Positions 6,501-12,828 of a stretch of 15,152 nt of DNA are shown piece after piece. The stretch comes from Candidatus Woesearchaeota archaeon (lineage in GTDB: Archaea > Nanobdellota > Nanobdellia > Woesearchaeales > UBA525). A program made the position numbers and the translations under genes. A model generated the notes under the pieces. The model worked only from the letters and a program-made list of their open reading frames with translations, had not been told where the DNA came from and searched no databases. The stretch's first letter is position 1; every line of letters starts with the position of its first letter. The stretch spans positions 12,109 through 27,260 of the forward strand of contig DUGD01000097.1 in NCBI GenBank assembly GCA_013331575.1. The letters run 5' to 3'.

Positions 6501-6526
6501 GACCCGGCCACCGGGTCCTATAAATA
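6501..6526 (-). promoter_or_regulatory. TFS promoter with GC-rich dyad between TATA and start
   Basis: The TATA box (minus TATTTATA, 6519-6526) lies about 26 bases before ATG 6496. Between them is GACCCGG-CCA-CCGGGTC (6501-6517), a perfect 7-bp inverted repeat. If the transcript is leaderless the dyad is not transcribed, so it would act as DNA, for example as a repressor site. Confidence 0.55.
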
Positions 6527-6632
6527 CCTTACGGTGGAAGATTGCAGAGAGCGGGAGGGAATGACAGCATTCGCTAATCGAACAAGAGCGAGCACCCTGA
6601 CGATAAGAACCGATAGGATGAACAAGAGATGC

Positions 6633-7271
6633 TCAAGAGACGGCGATGCCTATCGACCGCAACAGGTTCACGAACCCTATCTTCACCCAACCGAGGTACG
6701 GTACGCGCAGCACCGCTCGGCCTATGACTGTGCTTTCGGGCACGTTCCGTTCATCGAGGAGTGGAGGATTCACTATCTGACCGAGGTTATGATCGCCTTT
6801 GGTCTGGAACCGACGTGCGCCATTCGCAGCCACATCGACGCTCACGATGCGATGGATGATAGGGTATTCCTTGCCACCGGAGAAGACGATGATATCGCCT
6901 TGTTCGAGCCGTTCGGGTTTCGTACCGAGTAGGAAGATGATATCCCCCTTATCGAACCCTGATTGCATCGGGAATTCCTTGAAATCGCTACGTGTAATAT
7001 TGAACTGTAAGTATAGGTCTTCCTGGCGCGCCCACCACGCATCGAATGATTGGTCATGCTCCATGCTGTCGGATATGACCGCGACGACAGGGAACTGTGT
7101 TCCGAGCACCACGCCGAGAACGGGATAGAGCACGAACTTGATGAGCAGGAACGCGATGAGGATGCTGACTACCCAGCTTGCGACACTATCCTCATACCAC
7201 AGGAAATGCCATATGCGCTCAAGCGGTGTTTTTTCACGACCAGCACCTTCACGTCCGCGCTTTGCAACCAT
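6633..7271 (-). CDS. Signal peptidase I, archaeal/ER type (family S26B)
   Basis: Encodes 212 residues. A transmembrane segment (about 31-55) is followed by the catalytic serine motif SDSM (Ser69), then IIHR (His140), where bacterial enzymes have lysine, and TKGDHN (Asp160). These are the hallmark boxes of archaeal and ER signal peptidases, which remove Sec signal peptides outside the membrane. A hydrophobic C-terminal stretch (about 193-210) could be a second anchor. An insert between the Ser and His boxes (about 72-105) is longer than in minimal members. The TATA box at 7295-7302 indicates a leaderless start at ATG 7271. It could process the exported protein at 2154-2678; the pilin-like proteins would instead need a class III peptidase. 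Confidence 0.93.
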   Translation of the reverse strand: MVAKRGREGAGREKTPLERIWHFLWYEDSVASWVVSILIAFLLIKFVLYPVLGVVLGTQFPVVAVISDSMEHDQSFDAWWARQEDLYLQFNITRSDFKEFPMQSGFDKGDIIFLLGTKPERLEQGDIIVFSGGKEYPIIHRIVSVDVAANGARRFQTKGDHNLGQIVNPPLLDERNVPESTVIGRAVLRVPYLGWVKIGFVNLLRSIGIAVS

Positions 7272-7294
7272 ACAGCAGGAATGCTCGGTGTGAT

Positions 7295-7302
7295 ATTATA
7301 AA
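7295..7302 (-). promoter_or_regulatory. TATA box of the signal peptidase gene
   Basis: Minus-strand TTTATAAT is centred about 27 bases before ATG 7271, fitting a leaderless transcript. Confidence 0.55.
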
Positions 7303-7386
7303 GGTTGTGGCAAGGGTAGTGAGGCAATAGCAGTCTTTGTTGCGGCATTGACCCGGTTTGCGGTTGAAGCGATCACCACAGAGGAT

Positions 7387-7394
7387 TTTTTATA
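7387..7394 (+). promoter_or_regulatory. TATA box of the YunG-like gene
   Basis: TTTTTATA is centred about 25 bases before ATG 7416, fitting a leaderless transcript. Confidence 0.55.
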
Positions 7395-7415
7395 GCGCAT
7401 ACTGCTCCCACAGTC

Positions 7416-7817
7416 ATGCCTATCCCGAAGAGTGCAGTGGAACGAAGCACGCTCGAAGAGAGCATACGGGAGGCGTGGAGCATCGACACGTGCTACCCTG
7501 CGAGCCGCAAGCATTGGACGCCGGAGAATCCTGCCATCGGCCATTGTGCTGTCACCGCGCTCGTAGTCCACAGTTTCTACGGCGGGAAGATCTATCGTTG
7601 CAGCCATCAGAATCACTACTGGAACCGCCTCGATGATGGAACAACCATGGACCTCACGAAATGTCAGTATGTGAGACCGGTCAAGATCTGTATCGATAGC
7701 GTACCTGATCCGGCGACGCTCGCGAAACAACGCGGCGCGGAGACGAACGAGCGCTACGAACTCCTGCTTGGACGCGTACACGCTGATCTGGAGCGCCGGA
7801 AAACAAAAAGAAGATAA
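7416..7817 (+). CDS. YunG-like conserved protein
   Basis: Encodes 133 residues. The pattern IREAWSIDTCYP, WTPENPAIGHCAVTALVV, HYWNRLDDG and DLT matches my memory of the YunG-type family of small conserved proteins, mostly seen in bacteria. The conserved Cys44 (GHC), His67 (HYWN) and Asp79 (MDLT) follow the order of a papain- or transglutaminase-like triad, so a hydrolase or related activity is possible but not established. The tail after about residue 100 is charged and helical. The start is leaderless after TTTTTATA. The DUF167 gene follows 19 bases after the stop on the same strand. Acquisition from bacteria is possible. Confidence 0.65.
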   Translation: MPIPKSAVERSTLEESIREAWSIDTCYPASRKHWTPENPAIGHCAVTALVVHSFYGGKIYRCSHQNHYWNRLDDGTTMDLTKCQYVRPVKICIDSVPDPATLAKQRGAETNERYELLLGRVHADLERRKTKRR

Positions 7818-7836
7818 TACCCACCGGCCTAGCGGC

Positions 7837-8097
7837 ATGATGGTACGCAACGAGTACGCATCGCAGCTCACCGCGTGCGTGAAGGACAATCGCGTGCATG
7901 TGAAGGCGAAACCCAACGCCCGCAAGACCGCCATCAACAAGATCGAGGATGGCGTTGTCTACATCGATGTCGCGGCGCCTCCAGAGGACGGTAAGGCGAA
8001 CGATGAGATAGAGAGGTTTCTCAGCAAGGCGACCGGAAAACGCGCCAGCATAAAGTCGGGGTTCACGGGAAAAGAGAAGACGATACTACTCTCCTGA
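7837..8097 (+). CDS. DUF167 (YggU-like) protein
   Basis: Encodes 86 residues with the DUF167 signature: VHVKAKPNARKTAINKIEDG, VYIDVAAPPEDGKANDEI, and the end SIKSGFTGKEKTILL. Family members are about 80-100 residues, so it is complete; the biochemical role is unknown. Two adjacent ATGs (7837 and 7840) are possible starts; an AGATAATA box (7812-7819) sits at leaderless distance, though cotranscription with the YunG-like gene is also possible. A longer in-frame extension from 7768 overlaps that gene and is not needed. Confidence 0.85.
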   Translation: MMVRNEYASQLTACVKDNRVHVKAKPNARKTAINKIEDGVVYIDVAAPPEDGKANDEIERFLSKATGKRASIKSGFTGKEKTILLS

Positions 8098-8159
8098 GCA
8101 CGGCAAACAAGCCCAGCAACAGAGTGGCGATTATAATCGTAAAACCATTTCTTCTCGTC

Positions 8160-8222
8160 AATAGTCAACTACTGCGAATAGTCAACTACTACAGCTAGCT
8201 GATTTGAGCGTCGTCAACTACT
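8160..8222. repeat. Three copies of GTCAACTACT
   Basis: GTCAACTACT occurs at 8164-8173, 8181-8190 and 8213-8222. The first two lie in a longer identical block, AATAGTCAACTACT (8160-8173 and 8177-8190), 17 bases apart; the third is 32 bases further on. They form the left part of a gene-free stretch (8098-8471). Confidence 0.7.
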
Positions 8223-8308
8223 TCGTTCAGTCGTTTTCGCTGCGGCGAACACAGCGCTCTAAGCGACATTGTTTCGGTCCTCGCATAGTCGCTCGCCTTT
8301 CTCCAGTC

Positions 8309-8403
8309 ACTCCGTTCCGGAGTTCGCCCTCTTCGAGCACGAACGGCTCGCGAACGAAGGAACGATTACGTTCCTTGTTCCAGAATTCGCCGCAGCGAAT
8401 TCT
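8309..8403. repeat. Row of perfect stem-loops in a gene-free stretch
   Basis: Four stem-loops follow one another. ACTCCG-TTC-CGGAGT is at 8309-8323 and CGAGC-acgaacg-GCTCG at about 8334-8350. GAAC-g-AAGGAAC (8352-8363) pairs with GTTCCTT-GTTC (8370-8380) with one bulge. AGAATTCGC-CGCA-GCGAATTCT is at 8382-8403. The stretch 8098-8471 has no convincing protein gene. It could be a structured RNA, a 3' processing region or a remnant of a mobile repeat. A TTATAATC box (8131-8138) upstream could start a plus-strand transcript near 8160. Confidence 0.6.
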
Positions 8404-8471
8404 CGGAACTCAGACCTCAGTGAACACGCCAAGGCAGCGATTATTACGAATGACGACAATCAAGCGATGGT

Positions 8472-9497
8472 TCACCATCTCGAGGGCTGGAATTCAGTCT
8501 CTACACCGACAGTACGGAATAACGACAGCACAGCGTCATCCGTGTGCGCGTACCTATCCGAATAGAAGACTCTCTTGATGGGCACATTGGCGAGCAGCTT
8601 GGCGCATGAGAGGCATGGAAAGTTCGTCACATAGATATCGGCATCCCTGATGCTCACACCGTTGCGCGCAGCCTGCGCTATGGCATTCACTTCCGCATGG
8701 ACGCAAGTGCACTCCTCAAGTCGGGTACCGCTTGGGATAGAATGATCGTTGCAGCGCGCGCACCCGCCAACGTCGCAGTTGGGGGCGCCGCGCGGCGTGC
8801 CATTATACCCCGCGGAGAGCAAGTGGCGCTCTTTCACGATGACCGCGCCGACTTGTCGTTTGATGCATGAACCGCGTTTGGAGACGAGTTTCGCGATGCT
8901 GATGAAGTATTCGCCCCACTCGAGTTTGCGCGCGTCCGTCGAGGGCATGAAAGCGAAGAGCCGCTCGAGACGCGCGCGGAGTTCACTCTGCGTGCCGTTA
9001 TTGATGATGATGAGGTCTGCCATGCCAAGTGTTGTCCGTAGTTGTTGACCGTGGGGGTTATCGGTGTTCTCGAGCGCTTCGCGCGCCACAAACTCATCGA
9101 AGCTGAGCGCATTCTCATCTCGACCAGTGGATGCTTCGCGAGCCTTTGCGCGTGCGAACCGCACAGCAGGATCGGCATCAACACCGATGAGAAGCGCCTC
9201 GTTTGCGGCATGGAGCGCATTGACCTCACCGGGCGTGCGCACGCTATCGATGACATATGAAGAGGTCTTGCTCGGGATACGGCGCAGCGCCTCCTGCATG
9301 AGCGCACCGGGACCGCCCCGTTCCCTGAACTCATTGCCGAGGCGTTGCAGCGTGGCGCGATCGACCGGAAGTCCTCGTTCGCGCGCTATAGCTCGCAGGA
9401 TGTCCGACAGGCTTATGCTGGAAAATCCTCGTGCTAAGAGCAGTTCGACGACTGTCGATTTTCCTGCGAGATTCGTGCCGGTGACGCCGATGATCAT
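8472..9497 (-). CDS. P-loop kinase-like domain fused to dCMP deaminase
   Basis: Encodes 341 residues. The N-terminal domain (about 1-185) has a Walker A motif GVTGTNLAGKST and resembles small nucleotide or dephospho-CoA-type kinases. The C-terminal domain (about 190-341) is a zinc-dependent deaminase with CVHAEVNAI (catalytic Glu) and PCLSC, plus an additional Cys/His cluster (CDVGGCARC) typical of dCMP deaminase. It should convert dCMP to dUMP, precursor of dTMP. From memory, fungal DCD1 also has a P-loop-like N-terminal part, so the fusion has precedent. I chose ATG 9497 over an in-frame TTG at 9512 because homologues begin MIIGxTGT. It diverges from a thymidylate kinase gene. Whether the P-loop domain is catalytic or only regulatory is unclear. 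Confidence 0.88.
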   Translation of the reverse strand: MIIGVTGTNLAGKSTVVELLLARGFSSISLSDILRAIARERGLPVDRATLQRLGNEFRERGGPGALMQEALRRIPSKTSSYVIDSVRTPGEVNALHAANEALLIGVDADPAVRFARAKAREASTGRDENALSFDEFVAREALENTDNPHGQQLRTTLGMADLIIINNGTQSELRARLERLFAFMPSTDARKLEWGEYFISIAKLVSKRGSCIKRQVGAVIVKERHLLSAGYNGTPRGAPNCDVGGCARCNDHSIPSGTRLEECTCVHAEVNAIAQAARNGVSIRDADIYVTNFPCLSCAKLLANVPIKRVFYSDRYAHTDDAVLSLFRTVGVETEFQPSRW

Positions 9498-9674
9498 ACA
9501 GCGAAAAAACAACGAGTGTTCTTATGCTTTTTGAAATCGTGCAGTTAAACAGCGCGTCATTTAAGAATTTCTTTTCTCCATTTTTGGGTTCCATCCTTCA
9601 CAAGCTACACATCGCGTGAGCGAGAAGCATAAAAACACCGGCTCTACGCAAGGTAACCGATAGGTGGTGCAAAC

Positions 9675-10460
9675 ATGGACGATACGACAAAAAAGGGAGA
9701 AGAGGCAATTAATATGCCGTCGATTCTTGAAGCGACACCAGTGTCGTTCGGGCATGTTCTAGCACCATCAAAACGCACGCATGTCAAAGGCGGTCTGTGG
9801 GTCACATTCGAAGGCGGGGAAGGCAGCGGCAAGACCACACAATTGGATCTGCTCGAACGACGCCTCGATGAAGAAAGAGTTTTTATCTATCGTACGAAGC
9901 AACCGGGAGGAAAGAACCCACTCGGTCTGGAAGTGCTCCGCCCAACAGTATTAGGCTCTACGTACAAGGAGTACATGAATCCCTTCACGGAGATGTGCAT
10001 GTTCTTCGGCGACCGTGCCGTCGTGCGGTTCCATGAAATATATCCTGTACTCGACAATGACGGGGTGGGATTAATCGATAGAGAGACTGATTCCACGAAA
10101 GCATACCAGTGTTTCGCGCGCGGCCTGCCGTTGTCGCTCGTTGACGATTTCCTGCGGATGATGGACCCTGGTGGCCGTAAGCCGGATCTCACCATACTCT
10201 ACGATGGATCGCCTGAAGAACTGTTGCCGCGGGCGCACAAACGCAATGGCAATGACGCCGCACTCGCACAAGAATCACGGTTTGACGACGAGAAGATTGA
10301 GTTCCATCGTAAAGTGCGTAATGGATATCTCACACTCGCGCGACAAGAACCGGAGCGTTTCGTCGTTCTCGATGCGTTACAACCCATCGAGACGCTGCAC
10401 GAACTGACCTACGCGCATGTTCTTGAACGCGCGGCGCGCAAAGGTATCTATCAGCGGTGA
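9675..10460 (+). CDS. tmk: Thymidylate kinase with N-terminal extension
   Basis: Encodes 261 residues. The core begins at about residue 39: GGLWVTFEGGEGSGKTTQ (P-loop), TKQPGG where most members have TREPGG, DRETDSTKAYQ (the DRxxxS..AYQ motif binding the nucleotide) and a LID-like RAHKR segment followed by FHRKVRNGYLTLA. It should phosphorylate dTMP to dTDP. About 38 residues precede the usual start; they are polar and of unknown role. ATG 9675 is supported by AGGTGGTG shortly upstream and a CATAAAAA box (about 9628-9635) giving a short leader; Met14 is an alternative. It is divergent from the dCMP deaminase fusion, so two dTTP-supply steps are adjacent. A perfect hairpin follows the stop directly. 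Confidence 0.88.
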   Translation: MDDTTKKGEEAINMPSILEATPVSFGHVLAPSKRTHVKGGLWVTFEGGEGSGKTTQLDLLERRLDEERVFIYRTKQPGGKNPLGLEVLRPTVLGSTYKEYMNPFTEMCMFFGDRAVVRFHEIYPVLDNDGVGLIDRETDSTKAYQCFARGLPLSLVDDFLRMMDPGGRKPDLTILYDGSPEELLPRAHKRNGNDAALAQESRFDDEKIEFHRKVRNGYLTLARQEPERFVVLDALQPIETLHELTYAHVLERAARKGIYQR

Positions 10461-10481
10461 GTCGTAGTAGATTACTACGAC
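10461..10481 (+). terminator. Perfect 9-bp hairpin right after the tmk stop
   Basis: GTCGTAGTA-GAT-TACTACGAC begins at the base after the TGA. There is no T-run behind it, so it may protect or define the mRNA 3' end rather than act as a classical intrinsic terminator. Confidence 0.5.
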
Positions 10482-10490
10482 GTTTGCAGC

Positions 10491-10605
10491 GAGGACTGCG
10501 GAAGTAGTGCTGCTCGTACCTTGCAGCATCATTCGCGTCTCGCATCGGCTGCTTCGGCAATGCCTTGCAGCACTCGACGCTCAGAATCATTCCAAGGCAG
10601 TCCTC
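10491..10605. repeat. Long-range 9-bp inverted repeat enclosing direct repeats
   Basis: GAGGACTGC (10491-10499) is the exact complement of GCAGTCCTC (10597-10605). Inside lie two copies of CCTTGCAGCA (10519-10528 and 10563-10572) and shorter hairpin arms such as GCTGC/GCAGC. No protein gene fits here, so the arrangement suggests an RNA element or a decayed repeat. Strand is not determined. Confidence 0.45.
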
Positions 10606-10688
10606 ATCACTACCAACCACCAATAAGCCGCATAGTAATGATGATAGAACGTGATACGACGAGGTAATCGACTGCATTTATCGACGAG

Positions 10689-10693
10689 AAAAA
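10689..10693 (-). terminator. T-run after the 25-codon gene
   Basis: The minus strand has TTTTT three bases after the TAG of the small gene at 10697-10774, a plausible archaeal terminator. Confidence 0.4.
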
Positions 10694-10696
10694 GGA

Positions 10697-10774
10697 CTAC
10701 TCCTCTTGCTCTTCTTCGAAGAATGCGTCAAGCGGTTGGCTCTTGATTTTCGCTGTGTAACTGATGCTCGACAT
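10697..10774 (-). CDS. 25-residue leaderless microprotein with PIP-box-like motif
   Basis: ATG 10774 to TAG 10697-10699 encodes 25 residues starting MSSISYTAKIK and ending in an acidic tail (EEEQEE). The middle, SQPLDAFF, resembles the PCNA-interacting motif (Q-x-x-L-x-x-F-F), with Ser in place of the leading Gln and the Gln one position later. A strong TATA box (minus TTTAAATA, 10796-10803) lies at the same leaderless distance seen for confident genes here, and a T-run follows the stop. Together these make a complete miniature transcription unit. Alternatives are a short noncoding RNA whose start happens to be ATG, or chance. If translated, it could bind the sliding clamp; that is inference from one short motif. 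Confidence 0.45.
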   Translation of the reverse strand: MSSISYTAKIKSQPLDAFFEEEQEE

Positions 10775-10795
10775 ACTATTTTCTTGATTACGGAC

Positions 10796-10803
10796 TATTT
10801 AAA
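10796..10803 (-). promoter_or_regulatory. TATA box of the 25-codon gene
   Basis: Minus-strand TTTAAATA within ATTTTATTTAAATAG is centred about 26 bases before ATG 10774. Confidence 0.55.
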
Positions 10804-11092
10804 TAAAATTGTGGCACAATATCACAACCGCAAGCATGCAATAAAGAACAGATGACATCGCAATCTCTATCTTGCAGAGTGAGAAAAGAAAGCGTTCTCG
10901 TCGAAACAGTACACTCAAAAAGAATAACAACGCACGCATACTACCGCTTGCACAGCACAATCATCATCCAGCACCGCTCGCACAACTCGACACCACAACA
11001 CTACCCCCGATCAGCAGCAGCATTGTAGAACGACAAGTAGACACCACTATCAGTACAATAGAACCACTATCGGTACAATACTCAGTAGGCCT
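10804..11092. other. Gene-free stretch, low complexity in part
   Basis: No convincing protein gene on either strand. The plus strand is rich in CA/AC runs (for example ACACCACAACACTACCCCC) and ends in a short tandem repeat. A plus-strand open frame from about 10872 starts with TTG, has biased composition and runs antisense into the next gene, so it is not called. Confidence 0.5.
11043..11080. repeat. 18-bp direct repeat, period 20
   Basis: ACCACTATCAGTACAATA (11043-11060) and ACCACTATCGGTACAATA (11063-11080) differ at one base. They lie just downstream of the stop of the PepSY-like gene (minus). Confidence 0.75.
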
Positions 11093-11626
11093 TCACGACT
11101 GCTCAGCGCTCAGACTCATGATGTTCTGGAGTTCACGGGAGAGCACTTCGCCAGTCACCGCATCTATCTTCATATTCAGCATGCTCAGAGTGTTCAATAC
11201 GAGTGTGATATTCCAGACGGGCGTGGAATAGACGCGGTTCTGCTGCAGGATGCAAAACCCCTGCATAGCCGCGTGTGCAGGGTACTGCGAAGAACGCGTA
11301 CGTTCCACGATACGCAGCGCGTCCGCAAAACCTTGACGAAGAGCGAGCAGATCAAGACCTGCGATCGATCCTTCCTCTTTGAACACCTCCTCAGGCGGTC
11401 GGGCAGCGACAGGTTCAGACGTGAAGACGGTGATCATGTCGTGCTCCTTGCCATAATACCCGAGCTCAAGCGGCGGCAACGGTACGGCGGGATCGAGCGA
11501 ACGCACAGTAGCGAAAGCATGTACTAAATAATGATGAGGATTCTCGGCGTTGAAAGCGATGAAAGCATCCGACGCTTCCACGCGTTCGATAGTCTCGTGC
11601 ACATCAGTCTTGAGAGTCAATGCCAT
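11093..11626 (-). CDS. Conserved-looking cytoplasmic protein with PepSY-like C-terminus
   Basis: Encodes 177 residues without signal peptide or membrane segment. The N-terminal half contains HHYLVHAFATV and a proline-rich strand (PAVPLPPLELGYY). The C-terminal half ends in VWNITLVLNTLSMLNMKIDAVTGEV, which has the shape of a PepSY-like strand (W-x-V/I-T, then I-D-A-x-T-G-E-V). I recognise no characterised family, so function is unknown. I chose ATG 11626 because GGTG lies seven bases upstream and a TATA box (minus TATAAA, about 11672-11677) would give a leader of roughly 24 bases; the longer in-frame extension to 11695 would include both. Confidence 0.65.
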   Translation of the reverse strand: MALTLKTDVHETIERVEASDAFIAFNAENPHHYLVHAFATVRSLDPAVPLPPLELGYYGKEHDMITVFTSEPVAARPPEEVFKEEGSIAGLDLLALRQGFADALRIVERTRSSQYPAHAAMQGFCILQQNRVYSTPVWNITLVLNTLSMLNMKIDAVTGEVLSRELQNIMSLSAEQS

Positions 11627-11731
11627 ACAACACACCACGAGTAATATATCAGCAACCGCAACCGTGGGGGGTTTATACGCCTTGTGATTCAGCACAACAA
11701 AGAGGCAACTCCCAATACTGCGACCGGCGAG

Positions 11732-12331
11732 TCAATCGTCGAAATCTAGTATCTCGCCATCAGGGCCCGGATTGACCATGAGCGTCCCGGCAAGCTCATC
11801 ATGCACGTGGAAGCACTCATGGATGTGACCGCAGAGCACGAGTATCGGCTTACGGCGGCGCACGAGCTCGACGAGCGATTTATTGCCAGTATGCCACCCC
11901 TCCTCCACTTGATCGAGCGCGGTGCCATAAGGAGGTGCGTGGCATAAAAAGACGGTGCGATCATTGAATATCGCGGCATGACGTCTCTCGAGCGCGACAA
12001 GATCAGGTTCGATGTGCGAGAATCCGCCGCCGCCAAAACCAAGGAACGTATACCCTGCTAAGACAACCGGCGCATCATGCACGAAATGGATGTTCGGATA
12101 GAGAGGAAGGAAGGAACGCACCTCAGACTCGTCTTCATGATTACCATGGATGAGGACAAGCGGTGCGCCGAGCGAATTCATCGCGGCGAGCATCTTCTGC
12201 GTGGAACGGCCGAAAATCGTGAAATCGCCGGAGCACACCACCACATCCACCCGTTCTCTCGCGACTATGCGTCTGATGCGAGCGAGGAGCGGCATGCGCT
12301 CATGGATGTCTGTGAACGCGAATATCCTCAT
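11732..12331 (-). CDS. Calcineurin-like metallophosphoesterase
   Basis: Encodes 199 residues with the full metal-binding set: D8-x-H10 (TDIH), GD (Asp36), GNHE (Asn64-His65), CHAPP (His131) and GHIH (His169, His171), ending in VNPGPDG. It binds two metal ions and hydrolyses phosphate esters; the size fits the small archaeal YfcE/MJ0936-like phosphodiesterases, but the substrate is unknown. ATG 12331 lies about 28 bases after the TATA element GAACTTTTAAAAAG, so it is probably leaderless; an in-frame extension to 12403 would include the promoter. It is on the same strand as the zinc-ribbon/GTPase pair but has its own promoter. Confidence 0.92.
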   Translation of the reverse strand: MRIFAFTDIHERMPLLARIRRIVARERVDVVVCSGDFTIFGRSTQKMLAAMNSLGAPLVLIHGNHEDESEVRSFLPLYPNIHFVHDAPVVLAGYTFLGFGGGGFSHIEPDLVALERRHAAIFNDRTVFLCHAPPYGTALDQVEEGWHTGNKSLVELVRRRKPILVLCGHIHECFHVHDELAGTLMVNPGPDGEILDFDD

Positions 12332-12353
12332 GGTACGCAGGCAGGACTCGCCA

Positions 12354-12367
12354 CTTTTTAAAAGTTC
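12354..12367 (-). promoter_or_regulatory. TATA box GAACTTTTAAAAAG
   Basis: This is the exact 14-mer found at 5184-5197 before another leaderless gene, at the same distance from the ATG. Confidence 0.6.
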
Positions 12368-12464
12368 GGGACTGCGAGGTGCAATCAAGCCAACAGTGCC
12401 CACCGCACCCAGGCAAACAGTTCAATCAACGATTCCAATCGATAACATCTTCCAGGCAATTCGA

Positions 12465-12812
12465 TCATGGAACGTCTTTACGCAGTAAGCGATTACAATC
12501 TATCACGTATTGTCCGTCAGAGTTCATATACACAGTGTCCCGCGTATGCAGCAACGCAGTCACATCGAGGTCGAATTCACCGTCAGCAAGCATGCGTACA
12601 GCATCGGCGTGCAACAGCAAAGGGGCGTGGTCCGAGGATGACGCCACTTCAACGATACGCTCACGAACGTCAGGCGCCATCAAAGCAATCGGCGAGATGG
12701 ACACATGCTCCCGCGCATAGACGAACACTCGTGCACCGCACGAACAACCAGAGAACACCTCTTGAGCATCATCACGGTACTCTCGGGAGCATTTCACGCA
12801 GTGATGAGACAT
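12465..12812 (-). CDS. arvC: OapC/ArvC-family zinc-ribbon protein
   Basis: Encodes 115 residues. The N-terminal zinc ribbon has C5/C8 (CVKC) and C23/C25 (GCSCGARVFVY), the start pattern of the OapC/ArvC family. The C-terminal VYMNSDGQYVIDCNRLL matches the family's G-x-Y-x-I-D end. The middle is variable. From memory, the family is encoded next to an Era-like small GTPase in Euryarchaeota, where the GTPase drives extracellular vesicle formation. It starts 16 bases after the GTPase stop, with GGTG four bases before ATG 12812, so it is the second gene of that operon. A longer in-frame extension to 12959 overlaps the GTPase and is not needed. The exact role is not established. Confidence 0.78.
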   Translation of the reverse strand: MSHHCVKCSREYRDDAQEVFSGCSCGARVFVYAREHVSISPIALMAPDVRERIVEVASSSDHAPLLLHADAVRMLADGEFDLDVTALLHTRDTVYMNSDGQYVIDCNRLLRKDVP

Positions 12813-12828
12813 ACGACACCGTCTGATA

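Noticed and set aside
8160..8222. CRISPR-like repeats.
   Set aside because: Repeats are only 10-14 bases, spacers are 4-22 bases and unequal, and no cas gene is nearby.
8204..8578. Two overlapping plus-strand open frames in the stem-loop stretch.
   Set aside because: They encode the inverted repeats, lack promoter-start spacing and run antisense into the dCMP deaminase gene.
10330..10677. Minus-strand open frame of 115 codons.
   Set aside because: Half of it is antisense to thymidylate kinase; no TATA or ribosome site fits and the sequence is not protein-like.
10630..10680. C/D-box RNA, from an ATGATGA near 10635.
   Set aside because: No D box (CTGA) follows at a suitable distance.
10872..11231. 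Plus-strand open frame of 119 codons.
   Set aside because: TTG start, low-complexity N-terminal part and antisense overlap with the PepSY-like gene.
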